A stretch of DNA of 64,000 nucleotides, taken from an uncultured Alphaproteobacteria bacterium (GTDB lineage Bacteria; Pseudomonadota; Alphaproteobacteria; Caulobacterales; Hyphomonadaceae). The notes under the pieces were generated by a model. That model worked only from the letters and a program-made list of their open reading frames with translations. It made no database searches and was not told where the DNA came from. Below are positions 36,101 to 44,589 of the stretch, piece by piece (within the stretch, counting starts at the first letter, position 1; each line of letters opens with the position of its first letter). Made by a program: the position numbers and the translations under genes. Location: positions 124,001 through 188,000 of the forward strand of contig CAIKWZ010000040.1 of the NCBI GenBank assembly GCA_903831255.1, in the 5' to 3' direction.

Positions 36101-38572
36101 GGCTGAACCAGCAGCCGATGTCAGCTGCGCCTCTGCGGTCGCCTGAACTGAGCCTACGTCGACCCCGGTCTGTCCGAGGGCTCGCGCATAACCATTCTGA
36201 GCCAGAAGATCCCCTGCCGTGACAGTGCCGTTGACCGACGATAGGTCGAGAAAGGTCCCGGAGACGACGTCTCCGACCCTGACACCCGCCGCCCCGGCGA
36301 TCGATGCGCTGAGGGTCGAATTCACCAGTCCAAGACGAACAATGTCGGTAGCTGATCCTGCGATGATCCTTGCAGCAGACGTCACATCGCCCGCTTCAAT
36401 CTGTCCTTTGCCCTGAAGCCGGATATCGCCGCTCGTCGATACAAGCGCTCCCGGGGTGAATGACCCGGAGCCCCCAACGCCTACGCGAATGCCGCCATTG
36501 GCTGACTCGATATCAATCTGCCGGGCGCGCGCACTCCGCGCCGACACCAGGGTGTCGGACCGGACCATGAGATCGCCCCCAGCGTTCACGACGCCGGCTG
36601 TTACGGAGCCTGACATTGCCGAGAGATCGATCCTCCCAGCAGCGGTGAGATCTCCCAGAAGGGCCTGCGCTCCCGACAATACGTTGATGTCGCCTCCGCT
36701 TGAGGACACGTCTCCGGTGAGCACAGGACCCGTCGATGAATCGACGATAATGGTTCCCGTCCCGGCAATAGCCCCGGTCGTAACACCTGTACGTCCGACA
36801 AATGTGACCGTTGTGCCCGCATTGACAGTCCCGGTTGTGAGGCTGGCGTTTTGCGAACGGGCCTTGACCTCGCCTGCAGCAGAGACATTTCCGACGACCG
36901 CAGCCTGGGCTGCATCAAGGCTCACATCTCCGGTGGTCGCGACAATCGATCCGGCCGGAAGAGGGCCGGCAGATGCGCTCCCGCCAACATCCAGACGCCC
37001 ATCGAGAGTATTGATCCGGATGTCTGCTCCCCGGAGCGCATCGAGGCGGGCCCCCTTGAGCGCTTCGATGCGAATAGCCTCATCAGATCGGATCGTTCGG
37101 GCGTTGAACCTTCCAGCGGTCCGGACATTCACCTCCCCGCCTTCAACGCTGACATGACCAATTGTGATATCCGGAACCCCGGTGGAAGGCGGTGTCTCAT
37201 CCTGATTGTAGCCGTTATCAATCAACAGCGAGCGCCCGAATATGTCTCCCGCCATCGGATCGACGAACGAGTTGCTGAGGTAGATGTCCAGACCGTTCAG
37301 GACCGCTCCGTTGAGCCGGGAGTTTTCAAGGCGGATCTTCCCGCCGTTCAGGCGGGTGTTCAGCGAGTTGAACCGGACGGTTTCGTGGTCAGGAACCGAG
37401 ACCTCGCCGTCATCCCCAAAAACCGAACGCTTGCGGATCGCTTCGATCGCGCCCCCGGACACCCGGATCGAGCCTGCTGACATCAGTTCAACCAGGTCTC
37501 CGAGAACAGCCCCCTGCCCGCCCAGGGCGAATGCTGTGCGATCGAACCTGACCGTTTCACCCCTACGGGCCTCAACCAGGAGGGCCGGACAGGAGGCGAC
37601 CGGGCATGCGGTTCCCACTCGATCTGAAGACGTCGCTTCGATCTTCGAGCGAAGGGTGATCTCTGCTGGCAGGTCAGTGTCCTGACTGGGAAGAACGTCA
37701 GAAATGATGGAAACCGAACCCGCTCGGGTGACCGACCCCTGGTCCACCAGGATGGAGGCATACCGGTCCTGGCCGTTGCCAAAACCAGCACCCTGACTGG
37801 CGGGAGCGTCAACGATAAAATCAAACAGCTGAAGGTCGCTGCTCGTGAGAGAATTCGGCGCTGTTTCGCTCAGCCTCAAGGTGAACGCCCCGGCCGAAGC
37901 ATAGAGAACCTGGCTGGTCGCTGTCTCTTCGGTCGAGCCTCCGCCCGTCACCGATCCGCCGATATACACCCGGCCGCCAGGTCCGCCCGTGGCGACAAAC
38001 ATCGCCGGTCCGCCGCGAGTGACGATCTGCGCGCCCTGAAAGACCCTCACGCCGTCTGCGGTCAGCGCTCCGGGGCCAAATGCGATTGGAGCTTCAAGAG
38101 CGCTATCGACGAAAACCTGAGGGTCCAGGAGTATGCCGGTTGTTGCGAGAAGACCGTTGACGTCAACCCGGGCGTTCGAACCGAAGACAACACCGTTGGG
38201 ATTGAGCAGCCAGACATTGCCGTTGGAATTGAGGACACCATCGATCAGCGAAGACGAAAATCCCTGATTGCCCCCTGCCTGAACACGATTGACAACAATG
38301 GAGCGGCCATCAGGCAGGTTGAACGTAACGGTTTCACCCAGACCGATATTGAACTGGGCCCAGTCGATCACGGATCTGCGAGCGCTCGAGGTCACAGTAA
38401 GCGTTGGCCCGGAATAGAAAAACCCTGTCTGCCCCGGAGAGGAAAATGTCACATTGGGGTTTTGCGGAAGCGCTGACGCGGGCAACCCCGCGACGGAGGC
38501 CAGCAGGGCGAGCCCGAAGCGGGTGGTGACATGAGAAAAGGCCGTACGGCGCGCCAGTCCGATCTTGCTCAT
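33122..38572 (-). CDS. Filamentous hemagglutinin-type TpsA exoprotein
   Basis: The 1816-residue exoprotein of a two-partner secretion system has a signal peptide (to ~PASA). The TPS domain (~35-170) has the hallmark VWLLNPNGVVFGSNARVDVNGLLATTG. About 1400 residues of short Gly/Ser/Ala/Val repeats follow, of the type GDVSSSGGDINVLSGAQ and SVTAGVVNAGGDLMVRS, expected to form a long right-handed beta-helix. Cys is almost absent, except one pair near ~340 and a C-terminal pair C1716/C1724 in NGCVIGSPAAC. A ~90-residue acidic/Pro-rich tail ends the protein. It overlaps tpsB by ATGA and the CHAT start is immediately downstream. Likely roles are adhesion, biofilm or contact-dependent effects; no toxin domain is visible. 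Confidence 0.94.
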   Translation of the reverse strand: MSKIGLARRTAFSHVTTRFGLALLASVAGLPASALPQNPNVTFSSPGQTGFFYSGPTLTVTSSARRSVIDWAQFNIGLGETVTFNLPDGRSIVVNRVQAGGNQGFSSSLIDGVLNSNGNVWLLNPNGVVFGSNARVDVNGLLATTGILLDPQVFVDSALEAPIAFGPGALTADGVRVFQGAQIVTRGGPAMFVATGGPGGRVYIGGSVTGGGSTEETATSQVLYASAGAFTLRLSETAPNSLTSSDLQLFDFIVDAPASQGAGFGNGQDRYASILVDQGSVTRAGSVSIISDVLPSQDTDLPAEITLRSKIEATSSDRVGTACPVASCPALLVEARRGETVRFDRTAFALGGQGAVLGDLVELMSAGSIRVSGGAIEAIRKRSVFGDDGEVSVPDHETVRFNSLNTRLNGGKIRLENSRLNGAVLNGLDIYLSNSFVDPMAGDIFGRSLLIDNGYNQDETPPSTGVPDITIGHVSVEGGEVNVRTAGRFNARTIRSDEAIRIEALKGARLDALRGADIRINTLDGRLDVGGSASAGPLPAGSIVATTGDVSLDAAQAAVVGNVSAAGEVKARSQNASLTTGTVNAGTTVTFVGRTGVTTGAIAGTGTIIVDSSTGPVLTGDVSSSGGDINVLSGAQALLGDLTAAGRIDLSAMSGSVTAGVVNAGGDLMVRSDTLVSARSARARQIDIESANGGIRVGVGGSGSFTPGALVSTSGDIRLQGKGQIEAGDVTSAARIIAGSATDIVRLGLVNSTLSASIAGAAGVRVGDVVSGTFLDLSSVNGTVTAGDLLAQNGYARALGQTGVDVGSVQATAEAQLTSAAGSALADRVQAGGDVLIEGRNGVEASSVSGRSVRLASSGGAIGVGVLSGGTFTRGGVQASAGVLRMTSSGDIKSGDLSGSDGVDVQSSTGAIDVGAVQSGRTILLNGKSGVISGALDAATGLDVFSDGGISVVSAKARAGTLRIKAGGSMTVGDASASQDLELESRSGSAVASDVTAGGTIFGRSSQGFRALSLRGSAVDVASSNSDVLIGASTQQGFVGGSVQALNGGVRLSSATGLKSGAISASGGITALAGTGEGVLGALTAGGRVEATATGDLSTGAVDAGLGVGLRSTQGSLTSGAVSARGGDAVLAGDKGVVAGSISATGAVDLESARGSVAAGDIAAIASMSARSAGGFSARSVRGSSVSIVNQTGPLQVGVQGNAFTGGAVISTSGRTDLSSGGDVRVGEVTSAQALSVSSSNGGVQAGVVSGGGRVDVLGRTDISLGAVSGVQGVRVASSAGSVTAQAVTSRDAEAVVSAATALSVADVTATGDIELRSAAAGVSAGLLAGRDLKVDAGGGNISIGGADGRTLRLSATAGAAGAGSVLSNGQIKLNSRGGSTADTGIGLGLIASGSVTLSGAVTSQRDVVIDAGGLVQLNGPVTVQDSLGGVGEANSPIGRLYGGVDIRAADLQINGDVTVSGAAGVNLASKGQAGIVLGDGVSGDTGLRVSNAELQRIRAPSLSLRGSLTQAGGGNVTLGTFSLDAAKVRSLMATTGAQGRVRVPGVVSGSGGASIAFGEADLATGGVEITGALGTESAPIGPLSFLSSGSVLIGSQAFVDLVNAAADPARVDLSAILSQLGSADAGKTYITAGATTFNVSGVILQQNTGGATGGGVRLATPSTGGMFAAGADRIALFGTIIGRDGVSVSGPGVAKLPGLLSQGVTPTDLYRINGCVIGSPAACGGGGDIQSLVTAGSSPPPAGEPGPDGDRERDREGDGPRPEEAAAEALSGSETTAGPISIDDTARDLFIPETSRVEKDPGVGTANEDLWPQGL

Positions 38573-40317
38573 TTCGGATCACTCCCTCCGAACAGACGGC
38601 CCTTGAGCCAGCTCACGCCGGTCGATAACTGCACATAAACCCGCGCACGGGAGGCCTCGCTCGAGACATTCGACGAACGGAGCGGTTCAGCCCATACGAT
38701 ATCGAGATTCACCTTGTCGCTCAGCTCGAAGCGAGCGCCAGCGCCAGCAGCGAGAGCCCGCGGATCTGCGGAAACGGACTGATCCTCATTCCATGCGCGC
38801 GCCCCTGAAAGCTGAAGAAGGGGACGAACCGTAACATCCCCCCACACGGGATAGGATGGACCCTCGAGCGTAAGTCCCACAGCAATGCCGCTGTCGCCTG
38901 CGACAGATCCCGGGTCATAGCCTGGACCGCCGTTCAGGGAACCGAAGTTGAACTCTTCAAACGACGCAAGACCGCTGCCTGAGTGCTGAGCCCGCAGGTT
39001 CGTCTTCAGAAGATAACCTCCGCGGAGCGGGGTCTGAACCTCGGCTTCCGCCCGCACAAGGGCCGCCTGTGGGTCGGCGTCAAGACGCGAAAGATCCGCA
39101 TCGCCGGATCGACTGGCGCCCAGAGCGCCAAGTCCTTTGCGAAGGTCCGCAGCGCCTCTCCAGAGGGACCCACCCAGAAGTCCGTCTGCTGAAAAGCCCG
39201 CGTAAGCAACCCGAAGCCGATCAGCAGCAAGGGGCAGATCGCCGAACAATGTAGTGTCCTGATTGACGCCCTCGAGGCCAGCCCGCCAGTAAACAACCTG
39301 TCCGCGGCGGATGGAGAGAGGACCTGACACGCTCACGCCTAGAAATGCCGTCTCCGCATTGACGTCCAGAACCGCAATCTCTCCGCCCGGCCGGGCCCGC
39401 GCGAAGGCGATATCAAGCCGGCCGGTGACACCGCCTCCGGTTAACAGCCCTTCGAGGGATGCCTGAGCGCCAAGCTGTTCCTCGCCGTCGGCAGATGAGA
39501 ACAGGCCGAGCGACGACCGTTCCGACCCGCCCAGGAGCCCGACGCCTCGAACCCCGAAAAAGCCTCCCCACGGTCCGAGAGCATCGGCGCCCCAGTTGTT
39601 CACGGACGCAAAGGCTTCATTTTCGGGCTGACCGGTGACCAGAACCAGATCAACCTTGTCGGGGTCCGTCCGCGAACGCCGGACAGTAGGCCGGATGTCG
39701 GTAACGCCAAGCGATGCCGCCACGGCCAGACCACGCCGAACGTCAAGGGCGTTCAACGCCTGCCCGGTCTTCAATCCTGAAAACGCCCGCAGGACCAGCG
39801 AGGCGATCGCAGGATCGGGGGCCAGCGCTTCAAGCGTCTTCAGGTCTCCTTCAGCGACATCGAGGATAAATCGACCGGCAGGCTCGCCCTCCTGGGACCG
39901 AATGCTTGCCCGCGCAAAAAGGAAACCCTCGGCCCGGTACCTGCACTCGACCCGCGCAGCGATGCGGGCGAGAGCCTCACGGCTCACAACCTGCCCCCGA
40001 AGCCCGGCCCAGTCCTGTTCAAGAACGGACGTACCCAGCACACGGACCCCATCGATCCTGATGTCGAGCAGCGGTCCGATGGCGCTCTCCCCGGGCGCCA
40101 GTCCCTGCACTGCGCCCTCGGGACAGGACGGCGCGCCGAAATCGGCCGCCGCGGCCTGAAGAACAGATGGAAGACGAAGAACTTCTTCGCGAGAGAGGCC
40201 CGCAAGCGGGGATCCTCCCACGGAGGGCGTTTGCGCAAGGGCGCCTGACGATGCTGAACTCACCGCCGCAGCCACCGTCATATACAGGAGACCGCTTCCG
40301 CGAGCCGGTCCGATCAT
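38569..40317 (-). CDS. TpsB-type outer-membrane transporter (ShlB/FhaC/HecB family)
   Basis: This 582-residue Omp85-superfamily barrel exports TpsA. ATG 40317 gives a signal peptide (IGPARGSGLLYMTVAAAVSSASSGALA) and has GGAGGG upstream; the longer frame to 40371 does not. POTRA-like regions are IRIDGVRVLGTSVLEQDWAGLRGQVVSREALARIAARVECRYRAEGFLFARASI and the block after FILDVAEGDL. The barrel begins near FASVNNWGADALGPWGGFFGVRGVGLLG and contains the conserved L6 neighbourhood LNGGPGYDPGS, whose usual VRGY is degenerate. It heads a four-gene operon with TpsA, the CHAT protein and the FecR-like gene. The promoter would lie in the 93 bases upstream; GATAAT-like bases are near 40350, but no clear pair was found. 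Confidence 0.92.
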   Translation of the reverse strand: MIGPARGSGLLYMTVAAAVSSASSGALAQTPSVGGSPLAGLSREEVLRLPSVLQAAAADFGAPSCPEGAVQGLAPGESAIGPLLDIRIDGVRVLGTSVLEQDWAGLRGQVVSREALARIAARVECRYRAEGFLFARASIRSQEGEPAGRFILDVAEGDLKTLEALAPDPAIASLVLRAFSGLKTGQALNALDVRRGLAVAASLGVTDIRPTVRRSRTDPDKVDLVLVTGQPENEAFASVNNWGADALGPWGGFFGVRGVGLLGGSERSSLGLFSSADGEEQLGAQASLEGLLTGGGVTGRLDIAFARARPGGEIAVLDVNAETAFLGVSVSGPLSIRRGQVVYWRAGLEGVNQDTTLFGDLPLAADRLRVAYAGFSADGLLGGSLWRGAADLRKGLGALGASRSGDADLSRLDADPQAALVRAEAEVQTPLRGGYLLKTNLRAQHSGSGLASFEEFNFGSLNGGPGYDPGSVAGDSGIAVGLTLEGPSYPVWGDVTVRPLLQLSGARAWNEDQSVSADPRALAAGAGARFELSDKVNLDIVWAEPLRSSNVSSEASRARVYVQLSTGVSWLKGRLFGGSDPK

Positions 40318-40410
40318 CGCCACGATGCGCCCTCCGCCTTGTCCCCGTCGACGATAATCGCCTACTTTCACGGGCGCTGTCTATCCGCCAAAGGCAAACG
40401 GTGGAGGCAG

Positions 40411-41409
40411 TCAGCCGAACTGGAGCGCGTCTGCGAAGGTCGCCGGATCGACATTGCCCCCGGAGAGAATCACGAGCGTCTCGCCTCTGTCAGCGAAAAA
40501 GCGTGCATTTCGCATAATAACCGCAAGGCTTGCGGCGCCGCCTGGCTCGCACACGAGACGAAGCGTACGAAAAACGATCGACATCGCCGCTTTCAGATCG
40601 CCATCATCAGCGGAAAACGCCCCCACAGAGTGTCGCTGATGGGCCTGAAACGTCAGAATTCCCGGAGACGGCGCCATAAGAGCGTCTGCGATCGACCGAA
40701 CGCCGGGCGCGTTTGTCTCTCTGCGACCCGATGAAAGCGAGCGGACCAGATCGTCATGCCCGGAAGGCTCCGCCCCGAACGCGCGCGCCGCAGGCGCAAG
40801 TTCGGCCAGCGCGCTTGCGCACCCCGCAAGCAAACCTCCTCCGCTGGCGCTGCAGACAAGGCTTGCAACTGATACCCCCGCCTCGTTGAGGTCGCTACAC
40901 GCCTCAAGGGCGGCCGTCCCCTGACCCGCCATCACCCATGCGTCGTCAAATGGCCGAATAAGGGTCGCCCCGGTCTCGTGGAGAATCTCATCTGCGATCG
41001 CCTCGCGGCTCTCCCGGATGCGATCGTAAAGCCGGATATGCGCGCCGCGCGCAGCAGTGCTCTCGATCTTCGCACGCGGCGAATCCTCCGGCATCACGAT
41101 CCATGCAGGCGCCCCCAGGAGCCTCGCGCTCTCAGCGACCCCCTGGGCATGGTTTCCCGATGAATAGGCGACGAGCCCCCGGCTCCTCACGTCCTCGGGA
41201 ATTCGGCTTACCCTGTTCCACGCTCCCCGCATCTTGAAGGAGCCGGTTCGCTGCAGCATCTCAGGCTTGATCCAGACCCTGGCCCCGATCGCAGCATCGA
41301 GCTCATCGCTTCTGAGAAGGGGCGTGCGCACGCACACCCCTTTCAGTCGACGTGCGGCATCCTCAACGTCTTCAAGCTCTGGGAGATCCCTGAGAGGATC
41401 GACGATCAT
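40411..41409 (-). CDS. PLP-dependent threonine/serine dehydratase-like enzyme
   Basis: The 332-residue fold-type II PLP enzyme has the Schiff-base Lys in MLQRTGSFKMRGAWN, the SSGNHAQGVA phosphate/substrate loop, and the glycine-rich CSASGGGLLAG loop. The C-terminal ILSGGNVDPATF resembles biodegradative threonine dehydratase or serine racemase-type proteins. No ACT regulatory domain is present, which separates it from biosynthetic IlvA. The start ATG overlaps the stop of the upstream nitronate monooxygenase-like gene (ATGA, 41406-41409), so the two are coupled. Substrate preference (L-Thr, L-Ser or a beta-hydroxy-Asp) cannot be read from the sequence. Confidence 0.9.
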   Translation of the reverse strand: MIVDPLRDLPELEDVEDAARRLKGVCVRTPLLRSDELDAAIGARVWIKPEMLQRTGSFKMRGAWNRVSRIPEDVRSRGLVAYSSGNHAQGVAESARLLGAPAWIVMPEDSPRAKIESTAARGAHIRLYDRIRESREAIADEILHETGATLIRPFDDAWVMAGQGTAALEACSDLNEAGVSVASLVCSASGGGLLAGCASALAELAPAARAFGAEPSGHDDLVRSLSSGRRETNAPGVRSIADALMAPSPGILTFQAHQRHSVGAFSADDGDLKAAMSIVFRTLRLVCEPGGAASLAVIMRNARFFADRGETLVILSGGNVDPATFADALQFG

Positions 41410-42410
41410 GAAGCCTGGCTGACCCGCTCGCGGACATAAGACGAAGAAAGGCCAATCAGGCCGCTGCGAGCCTCTTCGTACTCACGAACGAGACGCTCGA
41501 CATACTCGCCGGCCCCCATCTTCCGATCGACCGCCCCGATCCCCTGGCCGGAGCCCCAGATATCCCTCCACGCCTTCGCCTGCGCCTTGTCGCCCGTCCC
41601 GAAGTTCATGGTCGACTTGTCGCCCTCAGGCAGGTTGTTCGGGTCGAGACCTGATGCTGAGATCGACGGCGCGAGGTAGTTGCCGCTGACGCCCGTAAAG
41701 AGGCTGGAATAGACAATGTCCTTAGAGGAGCTTGAGACAATCATGTCTTTGTACCCATCGACCGCCCGGGCCTCGTGGGTCGAAATGAAGGCCGAGCCGA
41801 TATAGGCGAAATCAGCCCCGATGGCCTGTGCGGCAAGCACAGCCCGACCGGTCGCGATGGAGCCGGAAAGAGCGAGCGGTCCATCGAAGAACTGCCGGAT
41901 TTCCTGAATGAGAGCAAATGGCGACAGCGTGCCGGCGTGACCGCCAGCGCCGGCGCAGACTGCGATCAGACCATCTGCGCCCTTCTCGAGCGCCTTGTGT
42001 GCGAAGACCACATTGATGATGTCGTGAAGCACGATACCGCCATAGGAATGAATGGCGTCGTTCACATCTGCTCTGGCCCCAAGGGACGTGATGATGATCG
42101 GCACCTTGTACTTGACGCAAAGTGCGAGATCTTCCTCGAGCCGGTTATTCGACTTGTGAACGATGAGGTTGACGGCATAGGGCGCGATCCGAGCCGACGG
42201 ATTGGCCCGTCGGGCCTCCGCAAGCTCCGTATTGATGCGGATAAGCCATTCTTCGAACTGCTCGACCGGGCGGGCGTTCAGCGATGGAAAGGATCCAACC
42301 ACGCCCGCCTTGCACTGAGCGATCACCAGATCGGGGTTCGAAATGATGAACAGCGGAGAGGCGATCACGGGAACGCTGAGCGTCCCCTGGAGGGAGGCGG
42401 GAATGGCCAA
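41406..42410 (-). CDS. Nitronate monooxygenase / 2-nitropropane dioxygenase-like FMN enzyme
   Basis: The 334-residue TIM-barrel flavoprotein has the blocks VIASPLFIISNPDLVIAQCKAGVVGSFPSLNAR, DGLIAVCAGAGGHAGTLSPFALIQEIRQFFDGPLALSGSIATGRAVLAAQAIGADFAYIGSAF, and the FMN phosphate-binding GS/GT region. The active-site His is likely in GAGGHAG. Similar alphaproteobacterial proteins detoxify nitronates, and some act as enoyl reductase-like enzymes. It overlaps the dehydratase gene and is divergent from mutA with 162 bases between starts. Given the neighbouring propionyl/methylmalonyl-CoA genes, detoxifying propionate-3-nitronate-like metabolites is possible but speculative. Confidence 0.9.
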   Translation of the reverse strand: MAIPASLQGTLSVPVIASPLFIISNPDLVIAQCKAGVVGSFPSLNARPVEQFEEWLIRINTELAEARRANPSARIAPYAVNLIVHKSNNRLEEDLALCVKYKVPIIITSLGARADVNDAIHSYGGIVLHDIINVVFAHKALEKGADGLIAVCAGAGGHAGTLSPFALIQEIRQFFDGPLALSGSIATGRAVLAAQAIGADFAYIGSAFISTHEARAVDGYKDMIVSSSSKDIVYSSLFTGVSGNYLAPSISASGLDPNNLPEGDKSTMNFGTGDKAQAKAWRDIWGSGQGIGAVDRKMGAGEYVERLVREYEEARSGLIGLSSSYVRERVSQAS

Positions 42411-42524
42411 GGAAGGCTCCTGAACAGAAAATGCGGCGTTGCAAACCGCTGGACCGTCTCATCATACAGCCCCAGCCTCGCTCCGCAACCGTCGGTCCGG
42501 TGCGCCATTCGAAGGTCTTGACGC

Positions 42525-42539
42525 CGCCGTTGAACGGCG
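42525..42539. promoter_or_regulatory. 7-1-7 palindrome upstream of the mutase small-subunit gene
   Basis: CGCCGTTGAACGGCG is a perfect 7-1-7 inverted repeat, 33 bases before the mutA ATG in the divergent gap. It could be an operator or a 5'-leader hairpin. It does not match the TTTGCAAA-type sites of PccR/MccR regulators. Confidence 0.35.
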
Positions 42540-42572
42540 CCCCATAGCGGGCGATTGAAAGGACGATCGGTC

Positions 42573-44552
42573 ATGGCGGACGAACTCTCTCTGTCGGCGG
42601 AATTTCCCCGCGCGGACGAGCAGCTATGGCGCGAGATTGCGACGAAAGCCCTCGATGGCGCAGCCCCGGAAAGCCTCAATACGCGAACCCAGCATGGCGT
42701 GACCGTCAAGGCGCTCTACAGCGAGGCGGACTGGCCCTCGGCTTCCAATCCCTCGGGCGCGCCAGGCGCCGCCCCCTTTACGCGCGGGTCTGCGGCTGAG
42801 CGGGACCCCTATCTTCCCTGGGACATACGCCAGGAAGCAAGCTCTCCGCGGCCCGCCGATGCGGCGCGCGAGGTTCTCGAGGCCCTCGAGGGCGGGGCCT
42901 CCTCCATCGAGCTTCTCCTCGACAGGACAGGCCGCTCCGGGGTGCAGATCTGGTCGGCGTCCGATTTCGCGATCGTTCTGGAGGGTGTCAGGCTGGACCT
43001 TGCATCCCTCTCTCTCGCACCTGTCGGGGCATCGCTTCATGAGGGCCTGTCCCTTGCGGCGCTTCTCGCGTCCTCGGGTGTTTCCGCGGATGCTCGCATT
43101 GACTTCAATCTGGACCCGATTGGCGTGATGGCGCAGACAGGTCGAATTCCTGACGCGCCGTCCGATGTCGTTGCCTCCACAGGCGCCGCCGCCGTCGACA
43201 TCACATCGGCGTTCCCAAAGTCCGCCGCGCTTCGCGTCGACGCGCGGATCGTTCATGAGGCCGGAGGAACGGAGGTCCAGGAACTGGCGTACATGGCCGC
43301 CGCAGGAGCTGAGTACGTTCGCTCGCAGATGATCGCAGGCGCCTCCGCACGCGCCGCCTGCCGCAACCTCCTGTTCACCCTCAGTGTTGGTCCGGATCTG
43401 CAGATCGAACTTGCCAAACTGCGCGCCGCAAGGCGGATCTGGGCGCAGATAGCGGACGCATTCGGAGCGTCGGCGGCGGAGATGCGCATCCAGGGATGTT
43501 CCTCAAAGCGCATGCTCTCGAAGCGTGACCCATGGGTCAACGTTCTTCGGACGACAGCGGCATGCTTCGCCGCCGGCGTCGGAGGCGCGGACATTGTTCT
43601 CCTGAACGCTTTCTCCGACCCCCTGGGACGTCCTGGGCCGGCAGCCCGCCGTCTGGCCCGGAACACACAGATCATCGCTCAGGAGGAATCGGGTCTTGGC
43701 AGGGTCATGGACCCCGCAGGCGGCGCCTGGGCGCTGGAGCGTCTGACCGAGGACCTCGCGTCTGCAGCCTGGGGCCTGTTTCAGCAGATGGAACGTGATG
43801 GAGGCGTCGTGCAGACGCTGTCGGCCGGCCGCTTCCAGGCGGCGACGGCCCAGGCCAGAGAAGAGCGGGAGCGGGCCCTGGCTCGCCGAAAAGAATGGGT
43901 GACAGGCGTCAATGATTTTCCGGATCTGACGGAGACCCCACCGCAGGTCGCGACCCCGCCCCTCCGGGAGGATGAACTCGCCCCGAACCGCGCCATTGTG
44001 GGCGGAACATTCTCCACTTTGTGCGCCGCCGCGATTGAAGGGGCGAACCTTGCCGACCTGTCTGCGGACGCCACGCCGGCGGAGAACGTCGCACCCCTGT
44101 CGCAAATTCGCCTGTCGGCGCCCTTCGAGGCCCTTCGTGATCGGGCTGAAGCTGAAACGGCTGCGGGACGAAAGCCGGAAGTGATTCTCGCAGTCCTCGG
44201 CCCCCTGTCTGAACACTCCGCACGCGCAACCTTCGCACAGAACTTCTTCGCCGTAGCGGGCGTTGCAACGACGTCTCCGGCGCCGGAAGACCTGGCCGCG
44301 CAGGTGCGCCTGAGGGCGGGAGCCGGCGGGGTCCCGATGGTCTGCCTTTGCGGCTCGGACAAACGCTACGCCGCCGAGGCTCAGAGCGCGGCCAGCGCGC
44401 TGAGGGAGGCTGGCGCCGGGCGAATCATCCTCGCGGGTCGCCCAGGTGAGAATGAGGCGGTTCTTCGATCCGCCGGGGTCTCCGACTTCATCTTCGTGGG
44501 TGTTGATGTTCCTGCGAGCCTTACCGATATTCTGGGTTGGCGTACAAGCTGA
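42573..44552 (+). CDS. mutA: Methylmalonyl-CoA mutase small (beta) subunit
   Basis: This is the 659-residue non-catalytic partner of the heterodimeric adenosylcobalamin enzyme that interconverts methylmalonyl-CoA and succinyl-CoA. The N-terminal part is a TIM-barrel related to the large subunit (EIATKALDGAAPESLNTRTQHGVTVKALYSEADWP, VHEAGGTEVQELAYMAAAGAEYVRSQMIAG, MLSKRDPWVNVLRTTAACFAAGVGGADIVLLNAFSD). The C-terminal part is a flavodoxin-like domain without the DxHxxG cobalamin motif, as expected for the small subunit. ATG 42573 has AAAGGA upstream; the frame also opens at 42555. The large-subunit gene lies 2.7 kb downstream instead of adjacent. Confidence 0.94.
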   Translation: MADELSLSAEFPRADEQLWREIATKALDGAAPESLNTRTQHGVTVKALYSEADWPSASNPSGAPGAAPFTRGSAAERDPYLPWDIRQEASSPRPADAAREVLEALEGGASSIELLLDRTGRSGVQIWSASDFAIVLEGVRLDLASLSLAPVGASLHEGLSLAALLASSGVSADARIDFNLDPIGVMAQTGRIPDAPSDVVASTGAAAVDITSAFPKSAALRVDARIVHEAGGTEVQELAYMAAAGAEYVRSQMIAGASARAACRNLLFTLSVGPDLQIELAKLRAARRIWAQIADAFGASAAEMRIQGCSSKRMLSKRDPWVNVLRTTAACFAAGVGGADIVLLNAFSDPLGRPGPAARRLARNTQIIAQEESGLGRVMDPAGGAWALERLTEDLASAAWGLFQQMERDGGVVQTLSAGRFQAATAQAREERERALARRKEWVTGVNDFPDLTETPPQVATPPLREDELAPNRAIVGGTFSTLCAAAIEGANLADLSADATPAENVAPLSQIRLSAPFEALRDRAEAETAAGRKPEVILAVLGPLSEHSARATFAQNFFAVAGVATTSPAPEDLAAQVRLRAGAGGVPMVCLCGSDKRYAAEAQSAASALREAGAGRIILAGRPGENEAVLRSAGVSDFIFVGVDVPASLTDILGWRTS

Positions 44553-44589
44553 GCACGCCGGCCCGTCGAACCAAACCTGGAGCCCGACC

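Noticed and set aside
33122-38572. Toxin or CDI-type C-terminal effector domain in TpsA
   Set aside because: The C-terminus is an acidic/Pro-rich tail after the Cys pair with no VENN or nuclease-like motif, and no immunity-like gene follows; the next gene is the CHAT protein.
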